Shown here piece after piece: positions 7,799 through 16,942 of a stretch of DNA of 64,000 nucleotides. The translations under genes and the position numbers were made by a program. Below the pieces are notes generated by a model. That model made no database searches. It saw only the letters and a list, made by a program, of their open reading frames with translations, and was not told where the DNA came from. Origin of the DNA: an uncultured Prevotellaceae bacterium (GTDB lineage Bacteria; Bacteroidota; Bacteroidia; Bacteroidales; Bacteroidaceae); the NCBI GenBank assembly GCA_900315455.1, contig OMZE01000010.1, positions 31,193 to 95,192 of the forward strand, written 5' to 3'. The stretch's first letter is position 1, and every line of letters starts with the position of its first letter.

Positions 7799-8605
7799 AT
7801 GAAAAAGAACACCTTATGGGGGCTGGCATGCACCCTTATTCTCGGCCTTGTGACCTTCTCCGCATGTTCATCGGATGATGACAATAATACTCCTGTAACC
7901 GAACCAGTGCTTTTGAGCAAGATTGATATGGTGACTGTCATGCATGCTACAGGCGACACAGTGTCAAACAGCACACAAACCAACATTTGGGAGGGAGGCC
8001 TACTCAAAAAGATGCATGCCGTAGGAATAATAAAGACAGACGGAGAAAAAATCCCCATCGAACTTGGCTATGTCTTCACTTACAGCGGGAAAAACTGCAC
8101 TGAGATCAAAACCTTGGATGGAATGACTGTGAATAGTTACACCTACGATGCCAAAGGGCGTATGACCAGTGCCACAAGCAAGACAAGTGCCAGCGACCAT
8201 ACTATCGGAAACATCCGTGATATCCAAATCAAGGCCTACACCAAAGACGGACATATCCAACAAATGGAAGAAACCTTGACGTATTCTTGGGGTGAAACCA
8301 GAAAGACGAGTTATGATTTAACATGGAAGAATGGTGACCTCGTAAAATGGACGACACATTACTTGGAGCCAATTGGTGAGGATATGACTTACGAAATGGA
8401 ATACGATACTTATCCATCTATCTACACAGGATACCCATTGGCTCGTTATATCATTGAAGGACCAACCGGTTTATGTTATCGAGGTTCGATGCACAACCCC
8501 ATTTCGGGAGGCGATATTTACAAATACAAGAATGGGCGTGTTGTCAGCAGTGTCTCCGGCAACAACACCTCGCACTATACCTACACCGACGGAACCAGTG
8601 AATAG
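7799..8605 (+). CDS. Exported lipoprotein of unknown function
   Basis: A 268-residue protein with a lipoprotein signal peptide: a basic start, a hydrophobic core and the lipobox FSAC, with Cys at about 23 followed by SSDDDN. The acidic tail after Cys fits outer-membrane or surface lipoproteins of Bacteroidota. The mature part contains repeating strands such as YTYDAKGRMTS and YKYKNGRVVS, which resemble RHS/YD-type or DUF4595-like beta repeats. It stands alone between repeat-rich spacers with its own -7 box. The function cannot be told from sequence. Confidence 0.7.
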   Translation: MKKNTLWGLACTLILGLVTFSACSSDDDNNTPVTEPVLLSKIDMVTVMHATGDTVSNSTQTNIWEGGLLKKMHAVGIIKTDGEKIPIELGYVFTYSGKNCTEIKTLDGMTVNSYTYDAKGRMTSATSKTSASDHTIGNIRDIQIKAYTKDGHIQQMEETLTYSWGETRKTSYDLTWKNGDLVKWTTHYLEPIGEDMTYEMEYDTYPSIYTGYPLARYIIEGPTGLCYRGSMHNPISGGDIYKYKNGRVVSSVSGNNTSHYTYTDGTSE

Positions 8606-8609
8606 CATT

Positions 8610-8810
8610 TCTCCTGTGTTACCCTATTCGTTACTTTCATATATAAAAACAACACAGAGATACAAAGACACAGAGAAAATAAAAACTCTGTATCTCTGTG
8701 CCTCTGTGTTGATATTTATGTGCAAATAACACTAATGTGCAGGGGGATTTTATAGGAGACGGGAAGAATCCCGTCTCTACAGCGTCTCCTATGTTGCCCT
8801 GTTCGTTACT
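8610..8810. repeat. Nested repeats: 26-bp direct repeats around two palindromes
   Basis: A 26-base sequence (8610-8635) recurs at 8785-8810 with 22 of 26 positions the same. Between them lie a 25-bp-arm imperfect palindrome built on ACACAGAG/CTCTGTGT (8651-8710) and the inverted copy of the GAGACGGG palindrome (8756-8780). The arrangement looks like palindromic elements accumulated inside an older duplication. Confidence 0.7.
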
Positions 8811-8898
8811 CGGAAATAAAAGAAAAGTGTCCTTTCCTTTTATATTTCGCTCGATTTTTTGTAATTTTACACCCTCAAATGAAGATGATATAAAAATC

Positions 8899-9129
8899 AT
8901 GAAAAAGAAAGCCATCCTACATATTGTTCTACTTGCTGCCTTATCGGCCGCTCTCCTCTTCATCACACGGTCGTGGTGGATGTCGCTGGGCATCCTCATG
9001 ATTCTCCTGCTCATCGATGCGTTGCTCAAGCAATATGACGGGAAACGACGCTATAAGTGGGAGATGGAACAACGGAAGAAACGCGAGGAAGCCAATAGAG
9101 AGAATAGCGAGGAAGACACCGCTGAATGA
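8899..9129 (+). CDS. Small membrane protein
   Basis: A 76-residue protein with one or two hydrophobic segments (IVLLAALSAALLFIT and LGILMILLLIDALL) and a highly charged cytoplasmic tail (KRRYKWEMEQRKKREEAN). I chose the ATG at 8899, because the open frame upstream runs through repeat DNA. It lies 21 bases before the AmgK-RapZ fusion gene and is probably co-transcribed. The function is unknown. Confidence 0.55.
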   Translation: MKKKAILHIVLLAALSAALLFITRSWWMSLGILMILLLIDALLKQYDGKRRYKWEMEQRKKREEANRENSEEDTAE

Positions 9130-9150
9130 TGTTATACCACTGAATTTGCC

Positions 9151-10701
9151 ATGCAGCAACTGCAACAACTATACACCCAATATGCAGGTTGCGCTCCTGC
9201 GCAGACCGTTGCCCTACAAGGGGCGGGCAGCAACCGTCGGTATTACCGTCTCTTCGACAACGAGGGGCATACGGTAATCGGTGTGGTGGGGACGAGCCTC
9301 GACGAGAACCACGCCTTTCTCTATCTCGCCCGCCATTTCAAACAGCGACAGTTGCCTGTGCCAAAGGTCCTCGCCGTCAGCGATGACGGTCTGCGCTATC
9401 TGCAGGAAGACCTGGGCAACCGCTCCCTCTTCGATGCCCTGAAAGGAGGACGTGATGCCGGTGGACGCTACAACCTCACCGAACAGCAATTGCTGGTGAA
9501 GACCATCAGGCAGTTGCCCAACTTCCAGATACGTGGCGCACGGGGGCTCGAATGGGAGAACTGTTACCCCCAACCGGAGTTTAATGAGGAGAATGTGCTG
9601 TTCGACCTCAACTATTTCAAATACTGTTTCCTCAAACCCACAGACCTCGATTTCCACGAACTGAAACTGGAGGCCAACTTCCGCCTGTTTGCCAAAGACC
9701 TGGTGGCAGAGCACACCGACAGTTTCATGTACCGCGACTTCCAGGCACGGAATGTGATGCTCGACAGCGAGGGCAACCCTTCGTTCATCGACTTCCAGGG
9801 CGGACGGAAGGGGCCTTTCTACTACGATATCGCCTCTTTCCTCTGGCAGGCTTCCGCCAAATATCCCGATAAACTGCGGAGGAAACTCATCTACGAATAC
9901 TACGAGTCGTTGAAGACCTTCACCGAGGTGCCGTCGAAGCATCATTTCGTGCAGCGCCTCTCGCTCTTCGTCCTCTTCCGCACCCTCCAGGTGCTCGGTG
10001 CCTATGGGTTTAGGGGGTACTTCGAGCGGAAGCGCCATTTCATCGAGTCGATACCGCCTGCCATGGATAACCTCCGCAGTCTGGTTGCCTCGGATGCCTT
10101 CCCCTATCCCTACCTGATGGATATGCTCCGCCGTCTGACAGCACTGCCGCAGTTTGCCGTGCCTCAAGAAGGAGAACCGGTGGTACGCACCGACGGTCTG
10201 TGCACCACGGAGAGCAACGTCTACAATGCTCACCAAGCCGATGGTCCCGCCACGTTCTCGAAATACGACGGCAAGGGGCCGTTGGTGGTCAGGGTCTACA
10301 GTTTCTCCTACCGCAAAGGGATTCCTGAAGATGAGTCGGGCAACGGCGGAGGGTATGTCTTCGACTGCCGCAGTACGCACAATCCCGGGCGTTATGAGCC
10401 CTACAAAAAACTCACTGGTCTCGACGAGCCCGTGATACGTTTTCTGGAGGACGACGGTGAGATACTCACCTTTCTCGACAGCGTGTATCGGTTGGCCGAT
10501 GCCCATGTGGCACGCTATATCCAGCGAGGGTTTACCAGCCTGATGTTCTCTTTCGGGTGCACGGGCGGTCAGCATCGCAGTGTCTATTCGGCGCAGCACC
10601 TGGCCGAGCATATCCATGAGAAGTTTGGCATAGAGGTGCGGGTTTGCCATCGGGAGCAGGATATCCATAGCGTGTTGCCTGCCGTTGGGGCTACGTTATA
10701 G
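9151..10701 (+). CDS. Fused aminoglycoside-phosphotransferase-like sugar kinase and RapZ C-terminal domain
   Basis: A 516-residue two-domain protein. Residues ~1-340 have an APH/choline-kinase fold with the catalytic loop YRDFQARNVM (~193-202) and the metal motif FIDFQGG (~211-217). This resembles AmgK, which phosphorylates MurNAc/GlcNAc at C1 in peptidoglycan recycling. Residues ~379-516 match the RapZ C-terminal domain, with FSYRKGIP, VFDCRSTHNPGRYEPYK and the GCTGGQHRSV motif (~469-478). In E. coli that RapZ domain senses glucosamine 6-phosphate and binds RNA. The MurU-like nucleotidyltransferase lies 84 bases downstream, which supports a role in amino-sugar salvage. Whether the RapZ half regulates the kinase is inference. 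Confidence 0.85.
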   Translation: MQQLQQLYTQYAGCAPAQTVALQGAGSNRRYYRLFDNEGHTVIGVVGTSLDENHAFLYLARHFKQRQLPVPKVLAVSDDGLRYLQEDLGNRSLFDALKGGRDAGGRYNLTEQQLLVKTIRQLPNFQIRGARGLEWENCYPQPEFNEENVLFDLNYFKYCFLKPTDLDFHELKLEANFRLFAKDLVAEHTDSFMYRDFQARNVMLDSEGNPSFIDFQGGRKGPFYYDIASFLWQASAKYPDKLRRKLIYEYYESLKTFTEVPSKHHFVQRLSLFVLFRTLQVLGAYGFRGYFERKRHFIESIPPAMDNLRSLVASDAFPYPYLMDMLRRLTALPQFAVPQEGEPVVRTDGLCTTESNVYNAHQADGPATFSKYDGKGPLVVRVYSFSYRKGIPEDESGNGGGYVFDCRSTHNPGRYEPYKKLTGLDEPVIRFLEDDGEILTFLDSVYRLADAHVARYIQRGFTSLMFSFGCTGGQHRSVYSAQHLAEHIHEKFGIEVRVCHREQDIHSVLPAVGATL

Positions 10702-10764
10702 TTCCTATAGAATCAATAGTTCCTATAGTTCCTATAGAATCGATAGTTCTTGAAGAATCAATAG
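10698..10764. repeat. Short AATAGTTCCTATAGAATC-type repeats
   Basis: TAGTTCCTATAGAATC and shorter variants recur three to four times in about 65 bases between two genes. It is a simple tandem array with no visible coding or regulatory content. Confidence 0.6.
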
Positions 10765-10785
10765 TAAAAAAAACTCTCCATAAGC

Positions 10786-11523
10786 ATGAGACAAGCCATG
10801 ATTTTCGCCGCCGGACTTGGCACACGCCTGCGCCCTCTTACTGACACTATGCCCAAGGCCCTGGTGCCTGTGGGGGGAGAGCCGCTGATAGGTCATGTGG
10901 TGGAACGGCTCCGACAGGCCGGTTTCGAGCGTGTGGTGGTGAATGTGCACCATTTCCCCGACCAGATAATCGAGTATCTGGAGAGCCATCCCGTGGAAGG
11001 GATGCAGTTTCTCGTCTCCGACGAGCGAGAGCAGTTGTTGGAGACCGGCGGTGGACTGAAAAAGGCTACGCCGCTGCTGGATGCCGACAGTCGCGTGCTC
11101 GTGCATAATGTAGACATCCTGAGCAATGCCGACCTGTGTGCGCTCTACGATGCTGCCGACTGCGACGCCACGTTGCTCGTGAGCGAACGGGAGACGAGCA
11201 GGTATCTGCTCTTCGACGACAATATGCGGTTGGTGGGATGGACCAATGTGAAGACGGGCGAGGTGAAGTCGCCCTACGCCACACTTCGGGTGGAAGACTG
11301 CCGGCGGCTGGCGTTCTCGGGCATTCATGTGGTGGCGCCGTCGCTGTTGCGGCTCATGGAGGAATGGCCCCCTCGTTTCGGCATCATCGATTTCTACCTG
11401 TCGGTATGCGACAGGATGGTGATAAGGGGAGTGGCGCAAGACGGACTGAGGATGCTGGATGTAGGAAAAGTGGATTCTCTGGAAAAGGCAAGCGATTTTG
11501 AAGGAGAGTTGAAGAGGAGTTAA
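10786..11523 (+). CDS. MurU-like sugar-1-phosphate nucleotidyltransferase
   Basis: A 245-residue nucleotidyltransferase with the N-terminal signature AAGLGTRLRPLTDTMPKAL and the following VPVGGEPLIGHV. Further motifs are ETGGGLKKA and NVDILSNADL, the metal-binding Asp region. This short family activates sugar 1-phosphates with UTP. MurU converts MurNAc 1-phosphate to UDP-MurNAc. Its position after an AmgK-like kinase makes the AmgK/MurU recycling route the best guess. GlmU- or RmlA-type substrates cannot be excluded from sequence alone. Confidence 0.8.
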   Translation: MRQAMIFAAGLGTRLRPLTDTMPKALVPVGGEPLIGHVVERLRQAGFERVVVNVHHFPDQIIEYLESHPVEGMQFLVSDEREQLLETGGGLKKATPLLDADSRVLVHNVDILSNADLCALYDAADCDATLLVSERETSRYLLFDDNMRLVGWTNVKTGEVKSPYATLRVEDCRRLAFSGIHVVAPSLLRLMEEWPPRFGIIDFYLSVCDRMVIRGVAQDGLRMLDVGKVDSLEKASDFEGELKRS

Positions 11524-11589
11524 AAGAGAAATTCAGTTTTATTCTCAGTACACAAAACCAGAATCAGAAAATTCAAAATAATATAAGAT

Positions 11590-13134
11590 ATGCAGCAAAA
11601 GATTATTATTCTCGACTTTGGGTCGCAAACCACCCAGTTGATTGGACGAAGGGTGCGCGAACTCGACACGTTTTGTGAGATTATTCCCTATAACAAGTTC
11701 CCGGTCGACGACCCTTCGGTCATCGGCGTGATACTCAGTGGCTCACCCTATTCGGTGCACGACCCAGAGGCTTTCCGCGTAGACCTCAGCCAGTTTGTGG
11801 GACGCCTGCCTGTGCTCGGTATCTGCTATGGCGCACAGTTTATCTCTCACTCCAACGGGGGAAAGGTGGAGCGCACCAACACCCGAGAGTATGGACGTGC
11901 CAACCTGCAGACGTTTGATGCCAATAACCCCCTCTTCAAGGGGTTTGAGCCCAACTCACAGGTGTGGATGAGTCATGGCGACACCATCACCGCCCTGCCT
12001 GCCGACTGTCATGTCATCGCCTCGACTGCCGATGTGGAGTTTGCGGCATACGCCAGCGACAAGAATCCGCTGTGGGCAGTGCAGTTTCATCCCGAGGTGT
12101 TCCACACCACTCAGGGTAAACAGTTGCTGCGCAACTTCGTCGTCGACATCTGCGGCAGCCGTCAGGAGTGGAGTCCGGCATCGTTTGTGGAGACCACTGT
12201 GGCAGAACTGAAGGAGCAGCTGGGCAACGACCGCGTGATTCTCGGACTGAGTGGCGGTGTCGACTCCTCGGTGTGTGCCACCCTGTTGAACCGTGCCATC
12301 GGCAAGAACCTCACCTGTATCTTCGTAGACCATGGCATGTTGCGCAAGAACGAGTTCCAGAAGGTGATGGACGCCTATCAGGGGCTGGGACTGAACGTCA
12401 TTGGCGTGGATGCCAGTGAGAAGTTCTTCAACGACCTGAAGGGTGTGACCGACCCTGAGCAGAAACGCAAGATTATCGGCCGCGACTTCGTGGAGGTGTT
12501 TAATGCCGAGGCGAAGAAGATTACCGATGCCCGTTGGCTCGCCCAGGGCACCATCTATCCCGACCGCATCGAGAGTCTGAGCATCACGGGTATGGTCATC
12601 AAGAGCCACCACAACGTGGGCGGTCTGCCCAAGGAGATGCACCTGCAACTCTGTGAGCCCTTGAAATGGCTGTTCAAGGACGAGGTGAGAAGGGTAGGGT
12701 ATCAGTTGGAGATGCCCGAGCGGCTGATTAAGCGCCACCCGTTCCCCGGTCCCGGACTGGCAGTACGTATCCTGGGCGACATCACGCCTGAGAAGGTGCG
12801 TATACTGCAGGATGCCGATGATATCTACATCGAGTCGATGTTGCAGTATGTGTGTGAGGACGGTGAGTTGCTTTACGACAAAATATGGCAGGCTGGTGCC
12901 GTGCTCCTCTCTACCGTGCGCAGCGTGGGAGTGATGGGCGACGAGCGCACCTATGAGCACCCCGTGGCACTGCGCGCCGTGACTAGTACCGACGCGATGA
13001 CTGCCGACTGGGCACATCTGCCCTACGACTTCATGGCGAAGGTATCGAATGAGATTATCAACAAGGTACGTGGTGTGAACCGCGTGTGCTATGATATCTC
13101 CTCGAAGCCGCCTTCAACGATAGAATGGGAGTGA
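11590..13134 (+). CDS. guaA: GMP synthase (glutamine-hydrolysing)
   Basis: GuaA aminates XMP to GMP using glutamine and ATP, the last step of guanine nucleotide synthesis. At 514 residues it has the usual length. The N-terminal class I amidotransferase domain shows the catalytic Cys79 in LGICYGAQF and the His/Glu pair in FHPEV. The ATP-pyrophosphatase domain has the PP-loop [10 protein letters not shown] at ~219-227, and the dimerisation domain ends in [11 protein letters not shown], the conserved GuaA tail. No operon partner is evident. Confidence 0.97.
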   Translation: MQQKIIILDFGSQTTQLIGRRVRELDTFCEIIPYNKFPVDDPSVIGVILSGSPYSVHDPEAFRVDLSQFVGRLPVLGICYGAQFISHSNGGKVERTNTREYGRANLQTFDANNPLFKGFEPNSQVWMSHGDTITALPADCHVIASTADVEFAAYASDKNPLWAVQFHPEVFHTTQGKQLLRNFVVDICGSRQEWSPASFVETTVAELKEQLGNDRVILGLSGGVDSSVCATLLNRAIGKNLTCIFVDHGMLRKNEFQKVMDAYQGLGLNVIGVDASEKFFNDLKGVTDPEQKRKIIGRDFVEVFNAEAKKITDARWLAQGTIYPDRIESLSITGMVIKSHHNVGGLPKEMHLQLCEPLKWLFKDEVRRVGYQLEMPERLIKRHPFPGPGLAVRILGDITPEKVRILQDADDIYIESMLQYVCEDGELLYDKIWQAGAVLLSTVRSVGVMGDERTYEHPVALRAVTSTDAMTADWAHLPYDFMAKVSNEIINKVRGVNRVCYDISSKPPSTIEWE

Positions 13135-13150
13135 TTTCGGGCTTTGCCCG

Positions 13151-13186
13151 AAAGATGAAAAATGAAAAATTAAAAATTAAAAATGA
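13151..13186. repeat. AT-rich low-complexity spacer
   Basis: An array of GAAAAATTAAAAATTAAA-type units lies between guaA and the transpeptidase gene. A similar run occurs at 14790-14845, on the other side of the next two genes. Confidence 0.5.
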
Positions 13187-13203
13187 TTTCTGCCCTTGGC
13201 CAA

Positions 13204-14112
13204 ATGAAGATGATGCGAAAGAAGAGTTTTTTATATTTTGCTTGTGGTGCCGCCCTTTGCCTGGTGGGACTGTTGGGTGCTTGTGGTCATGGTGGCACCA
13301 CTCAGGATACCACGGAGACGGCGGCACCTGAGGGAGGATTGCCGTATTCGGGCGAGGAGGTGAAGGAAACCGTGGTGGATGACTATGGCAAGAAGGCCAT
13401 CAGAATCATCGGCGACGAGAGTATCAGCCATCCCGAAATGGTGAAGGAGAAGAAGAACTGCTTCATCGTGATGTCGAAGAAAGACTACTACCTCTATGTG
13501 TATGAGGCAGTGGACGGCGACACGGTGATGGTGGCCCGCTATGATGCCTGCTTCTCGCTGAAGAAAGGACAGAAGACGGAGAGCGGCGACATGCGCACGC
13601 CCCATTGCACGATGGACGACCCCTTCAGCATCACTGAAATCAAGGATGCCTCTACCTGGGAGCATGACTTCGGCGACGGCCGTGGGAGCATCAAGTCGTA
13701 TGGCGACTATTTCCTGCGTCTGAAGACCGGCCACAGTGGCATTGGCATCCACGGCAGCACCAACAACGCGGAGAGTGTGCCCGGACGTGCTTCGGAGGGG
13801 TGTATCCGCCTGCGTGATGCCGACATCATCGACCTGGCCGAGCACTATGCCTTTGAGGGGATGAAAGTGGTGATTAAGGCAGAGGAAGTGGACGACCTGC
13901 CCTTTGAGGTGCGTGCCTTGGAGAAACAGAAGGTGCCGCGCAAGCGCCATCTCAACCCCTCGAAGACCCTCAGCAATGCCGATGCCGAGGCGGCTGCCCC
14001 GGCACCCGTTGCCGATGAGGCTACACCGACTCCTACAGGCGAAGGCCTTCCGTCTTCGCCTGCAGGAGAAGAAAAACTCGACAACATCGCAGGTGACGAT
14101 GCTGTAGGGTAA
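13204..14112 (+). CDS. Exported L,D-transpeptidase (YkuD family) lipoprotein
   Basis: A 302-residue envelope enzyme. It starts with a basic segment, a hydrophobic core and a probable lipobox (LLGAC, Cys about 24). The YkuD catalytic region is intact: His183 in GIHGS and Cys200 in SEGCIRLRD. L,D-transpeptidases crosslink peptidoglycan through 3-3 bonds or attach proteins to it in the periplasm. The C-terminal ~60 residues are rich in Ala, Pro and Glu, and probably disordered. ATGs at 13204, 13210 and 13213 all give a plausible signal peptide; I chose the first. The next gene is convergent. Confidence 0.85.
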   Translation: MKMMRKKSFLYFACGAALCLVGLLGACGHGGTTQDTTETAAPEGGLPYSGEEVKETVVDDYGKKAIRIIGDESISHPEMVKEKKNCFIVMSKKDYYLYVYEAVDGDTVMVARYDACFSLKKGQKTESGDMRTPHCTMDDPFSITEIKDASTWEHDFGDGRGSIKSYGDYFLRLKTGHSGIGIHGSTNNAESVPGRASEGCIRLRDADIIDLAEHYAFEGMKVVIKAEEVDDLPFEVRALEKQKVPRKRHLNPSKTLSNADAEAAAPAPVADEATPTPTGEGLPSSPAGEEKLDNIAGDDAVG

Positions 14113-14120
14113 CCTTTGAG

Positions 14121-14786
14121 TTACTGGAAATTCCTAATCCTTACGTCGATATCCAGTCCCTCCAACGCTTCGATGATGGCGTTGGGGTCGGTATCGCCGT
14201 AGTGGTAGGGAAAGAGCACACGGGGACGCACCATTTCGGCAGCGTGGCGCAGTTGGGCGGGCGTCATGGTGAAGGGCTGGTTGCAGGGCATGAAGGCGAT
14301 GTCGATGTCGGCAACCTCCTTCATCTCTTCGATGTCCTCGGTGTCGCCAGCGATATAGATGCGCAGACCGTCGGCGGTGAGAATGAAGCCATTGTCGCGA
14401 CCCTTGGGATGAAACTGCGTGTGTCCGGGAGTAGTGTTGTAGGCAGCCACCGCATCGATTTTCAAATCGTCGAACACCTGCAGAGAGTCGCCATTATACA
14501 TCACCTCGCCTTCGCCCAGTGCCGCGGCAGTGAGTTGGTTGGTGATGATGACGGTTGACTCCTTGCGCAAGTCGCTGACCGCTTGCTCATCATAGTGGTC
14601 GTAGTGGTCGTGGGTGATGAGGATGACATCGGCTTTCGCCATCTTCGTATAGTCGGTTACTGGCGGTGTGCCGTCGATGACGGGGTCGACCTGAATGATG
14701 CGCCCGTCGAAATTGATTTCCATGCTGCCGTGTTTGATAGGGGTTACTTGCAGCGATTTCCCCGATTGGGTGGTGAAAGAATCCAT
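14121..14786 (-). CDS. Metallo-beta-lactamase-fold metal-dependent hydrolase
   Basis: A 221-residue cytoplasmic protein of the UPF0173/UlaG-like branch of the metallo-beta-lactamase fold. The zinc motif HDHYDHYDE, the later IAGDTEDIEEM Asp-containing strand and the LFPYHYGDTD His region are all present. The substrate is unknown; relatives act on phosphodiester, lactone or N-acyl bonds. It converges with the transpeptidase gene (8 bases apart) and lies 144 bases after the symporter on the same strand, across a low-complexity spacer. Confidence 0.8.
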   Translation of the reverse strand: MDSFTTQSGKSLQVTPIKHGSMEINFDGRIIQVDPVIDGTPPVTDYTKMAKADVILITHDHYDHYDEQAVSDLRKESTVIITNQLTAAALGEGEVMYNGDSLQVFDDLKIDAVAAYNTTPGHTQFHPKGRDNGFILTADGLRIYIAGDTEDIEEMKEVADIDIAFMPCNQPFTMTPAQLRHAAEMVRPRVLFPYHYGDTDPNAIIEALEGLDIDVRIRNFQ

Positions 14787-14789
14787 TGA

Positions 14790-14845
14790 ATAGATTAAAG
14801 ATTAAAGATGAAAAATTAAAGATTAAAAATAGAAAATTAGAAAAT
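14790..14845. repeat. AT-rich low-complexity spacer
   Basis: GATTAAAGATTAAAGATGAA-like units recur between the hydrolase and symporter genes. The sequence is of the same type as 13151-13186. Confidence 0.5.
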
Positions 14846-14930
14846 TGGAGATTTATTTTGGGCTTCTATTCTGTTTTTTCCCGTTCTATTCTGTTTTTTT
14901 CCGTTCTATTTCTTTCTATCCCTTTCCGTT

Positions 14931-16313
14931 TTATTCCTTTGCATTCTCTTCAACCAATTCCTCTTCCATGTAATGGTCGAGGTTTCCGCTCCATAGGTAT
15001 TTTTTTGTTTCGTGCTTGAGCACTCGGCTGAGGAAGAGGAGGGAGAGGAGGTTGGGGATGGCCATGAGCGCGTTCATGCAGTCGGCAAGGTTCCAGACCA
15101 GCGACAGGCTGACGATGCTGCCGAGGTACACGGCAACGATATAGCAGATGCGGTAGACCATCACCCACCGTTGTCCACGTAGGTATTCCACCGCCCGCTC
15201 GCCATAATAGCACCAGCCGAGGATGGTGCTGAAGGCGAAGGTCACCAGACCGATGTTGAGCAATGGTGTGCCGATGTATGGAATCTTGCTGAATGCCGCC
15301 TTGGTGAGCGCCGCGCCGTCTTCGAAACTGATGTCGGGATGCGCGATGATGCTGCTCACGATGACCAGGCCGGTCATGGCACAAATCACCACCGTGTCCC
15401 AGAACGTGCCCGAACTGGAGACGAGTGCCTGCCTGACGGGGTTGCGTGTCTGTGCCGCTGCCGCCACGATGGGCGCCGAACCCAGTCCCGACTCATTGGA
15501 GAAGAGTCCGCGGGCGATGCCGTAGCGTGCCGCCATGATGACGGTGGTGCCCGCGAAGCCACCTCCTGCCGCGGCAGGATTGAATGCCGACTCCACGATG
15601 AGTTTGATGGCTGGCCAAACATACTGTCCGTTGACGAAGAGGATGTAGATGCACCCCAGGACATAGAAGACAGCCATGAAAGGCACCAAAGCCCCACAAA
15701 CCTTTGCGATGGATTTCACGCCGCCGATGATGACCACGGCAGTGAGGGCACAGATGATGGCACCCATTAGCCATGGAGCCACGGCATAGGAGTCGTGAGT
15801 GATGGTGGAGATGGCGTTGGCCTGCACCGTGCTGCCGATGCCGAAGGAGGCGAGGGCAGTGAAGAGGGCAAAGAGCATGGCCATCTTCTTCCAGCCCAGT
15901 CCACGCTCAAGGGCATACATCGGTCCGCCGAGCATCTTGCCCGAAGAGGTCTTCACCCGGTATTTGATGGCGAGGAGACCCTCGGAATATTTGGTGGCGA
16001 TGCCGAAGACACCGGTGAGCCAGCACCATAACACCGCGCCCGGACCACCGATGGCGATGGCTGTGGCCACGCCCACGATATTTCCCGTGCCGATGGTGGC
16101 AGCGAGGGCGGTGGCAAGGGCGCCAAACTGCGACACGTCGCCGCTGGAGTTCTTGTCGGGGGTCACTGAGAGTTTGATGGCCTTCAGCAACTTGCGTTGG
16201 GGGAATTTCAGAATGAAAGTGAGGTAGAGGTGAGTGCCCAAGAGCATGATGACCATGGGCCACCCCCAGAGAAACGAACTGATGTCGCCTATAATATTAT
16301 TGATTGTATCCAT
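14931..16313 (-). CDS. Alanine/glycine:cation symporter (AGCS family)
   Basis: A 460-residue polytopic inner-membrane transporter. Family motifs are clear: FGALATALAATIGTGNIVGV near the N-terminus, GGPGAVLWCWLTG, KMLGGPMYALERGLG, and SNESGLGSAPIVAAAAQTRN in the middle. AGCS proteins import alanine or glycine with Na+ or H+. It is the last gene of a tightly spaced leftward set (GH97, two DUF4230 proteins, this gene), 15 bases after the preceding gene. The substrate within the family cannot be fixed from sequence. Confidence 0.9.
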   Translation of the reverse strand: MDTINNIIGDISSFLWGWPMVIMLLGTHLYLTFILKFPQRKLLKAIKLSVTPDKNSSGDVSQFGALATALAATIGTGNIVGVATAIAIGGPGAVLWCWLTGVFGIATKYSEGLLAIKYRVKTSSGKMLGGPMYALERGLGWKKMAMLFALFTALASFGIGSTVQANAISTITHDSYAVAPWLMGAIICALTAVVIIGGVKSIAKVCGALVPFMAVFYVLGCIYILFVNGQYVWPAIKLIVESAFNPAAAGGGFAGTTVIMAARYGIARGLFSNESGLGSAPIVAAAAQTRNPVRQALVSSSGTFWDTVVICAMTGLVIVSSIIAHPDISFEDGAALTKAAFSKIPYIGTPLLNIGLVTFAFSTILGWCYYGERAVEYLRGQRWVMVYRICYIVAVYLGSIVSLSLVWNLADCMNALMAIPNLLSLLFLSRVLKHETKKYLWSGNLDHYMEEELVEENAKE

Positions 16314-16328
16314 TGTTTTTCGGTTGTT

Positions 16329-16934
16329 CTAAAAGTGCACGTCGACGTATTCGAATCCCATCGCCTTGAACACCCTGGTGATTTCCTCTACGGCATTGTA
16401 TTGAGCGATGTGGACGTTCTCGCGTGTCATGCAGCGTGCGAGCATCTGCTTCTTGGCTTTCTGGAAGAGGGCGGCACGGGTAGACTGTGGCCATGTGCCG
16501 GTCTCGTAGAACGACTTGGTCTTCGCCTCGTCGATGAAATCGTTGTCGAGGAGCGAGATGGCTGGCAGCGTCACGTCGACCGTGTCGCCACGGAGCACCA
16601 CGTCGTCGTCTTGCAATTTGGAAAGGTCAACGCCCAGTCGCAGCGTGCCATAGTAGATGCGCACGATTTTCTTCGGCTGCCCGAAGATGCGTGACTCCAC
16701 GGAGTCGACCAGTTCCTCGTCGCTCACGCTCAGGAATTCCCATTGTCCTATCTCCTTCACCGATGTTATCTGAATCGGCGTGACTTCTATCTTTTTGTTG
16801 TCGGGGGTCAGTGCCACCTCGTTTGTCGTCCCCTTGACCGTCAGGGTGATCACCATCACCACGAAGGCGATGATGGTGAGCGCCGTGAGGATGAGGCGTG
16901 CCACCTGGTTGTCTTTGAATTGTTGGTCTTTCAT
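16329..16934 (-). CDS. DUF4230 membrane-anchored protein
   Basis: A 201-residue protein with an N-terminal transmembrane anchor (VARLILTALTIIAFVVMVITL) and an exposed domain matching the DUF4230 pattern: ITSVKEIGQWEFLSVSDEE, VRIYYGTLRLGVDLSKL and the C-terminal AMGFEYVDVHF. The biochemical function is unknown. A paralogue lies 8 bases upstream, and the two look like a tandem duplication followed by divergence. Confidence 0.75.
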   Translation of the reverse strand: MKDQQFKDNQVARLILTALTIIAFVVMVITLTVKGTTNEVALTPDNKKIEVTPIQITSVKEIGQWEFLSVSDEELVDSVESRIFGQPKKIVRIYYGTLRLGVDLSKLQDDDVVLRGDTVDVTLPAISLLDNDFIDEAKTKSFYETGTWPQSTRAALFQKAKKQMLARCMTRENVHIAQYNAVEEITRVFKAMGFEYVDVHF

Positions 16935-16942
16935 GCTGCGAG

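Noticed and set aside
16340-16370. tRNA-like TTCGAATCCC
   Set aside because: It lies inside the DUF4230 gene, and no cloverleaf or acceptor pairing is present.
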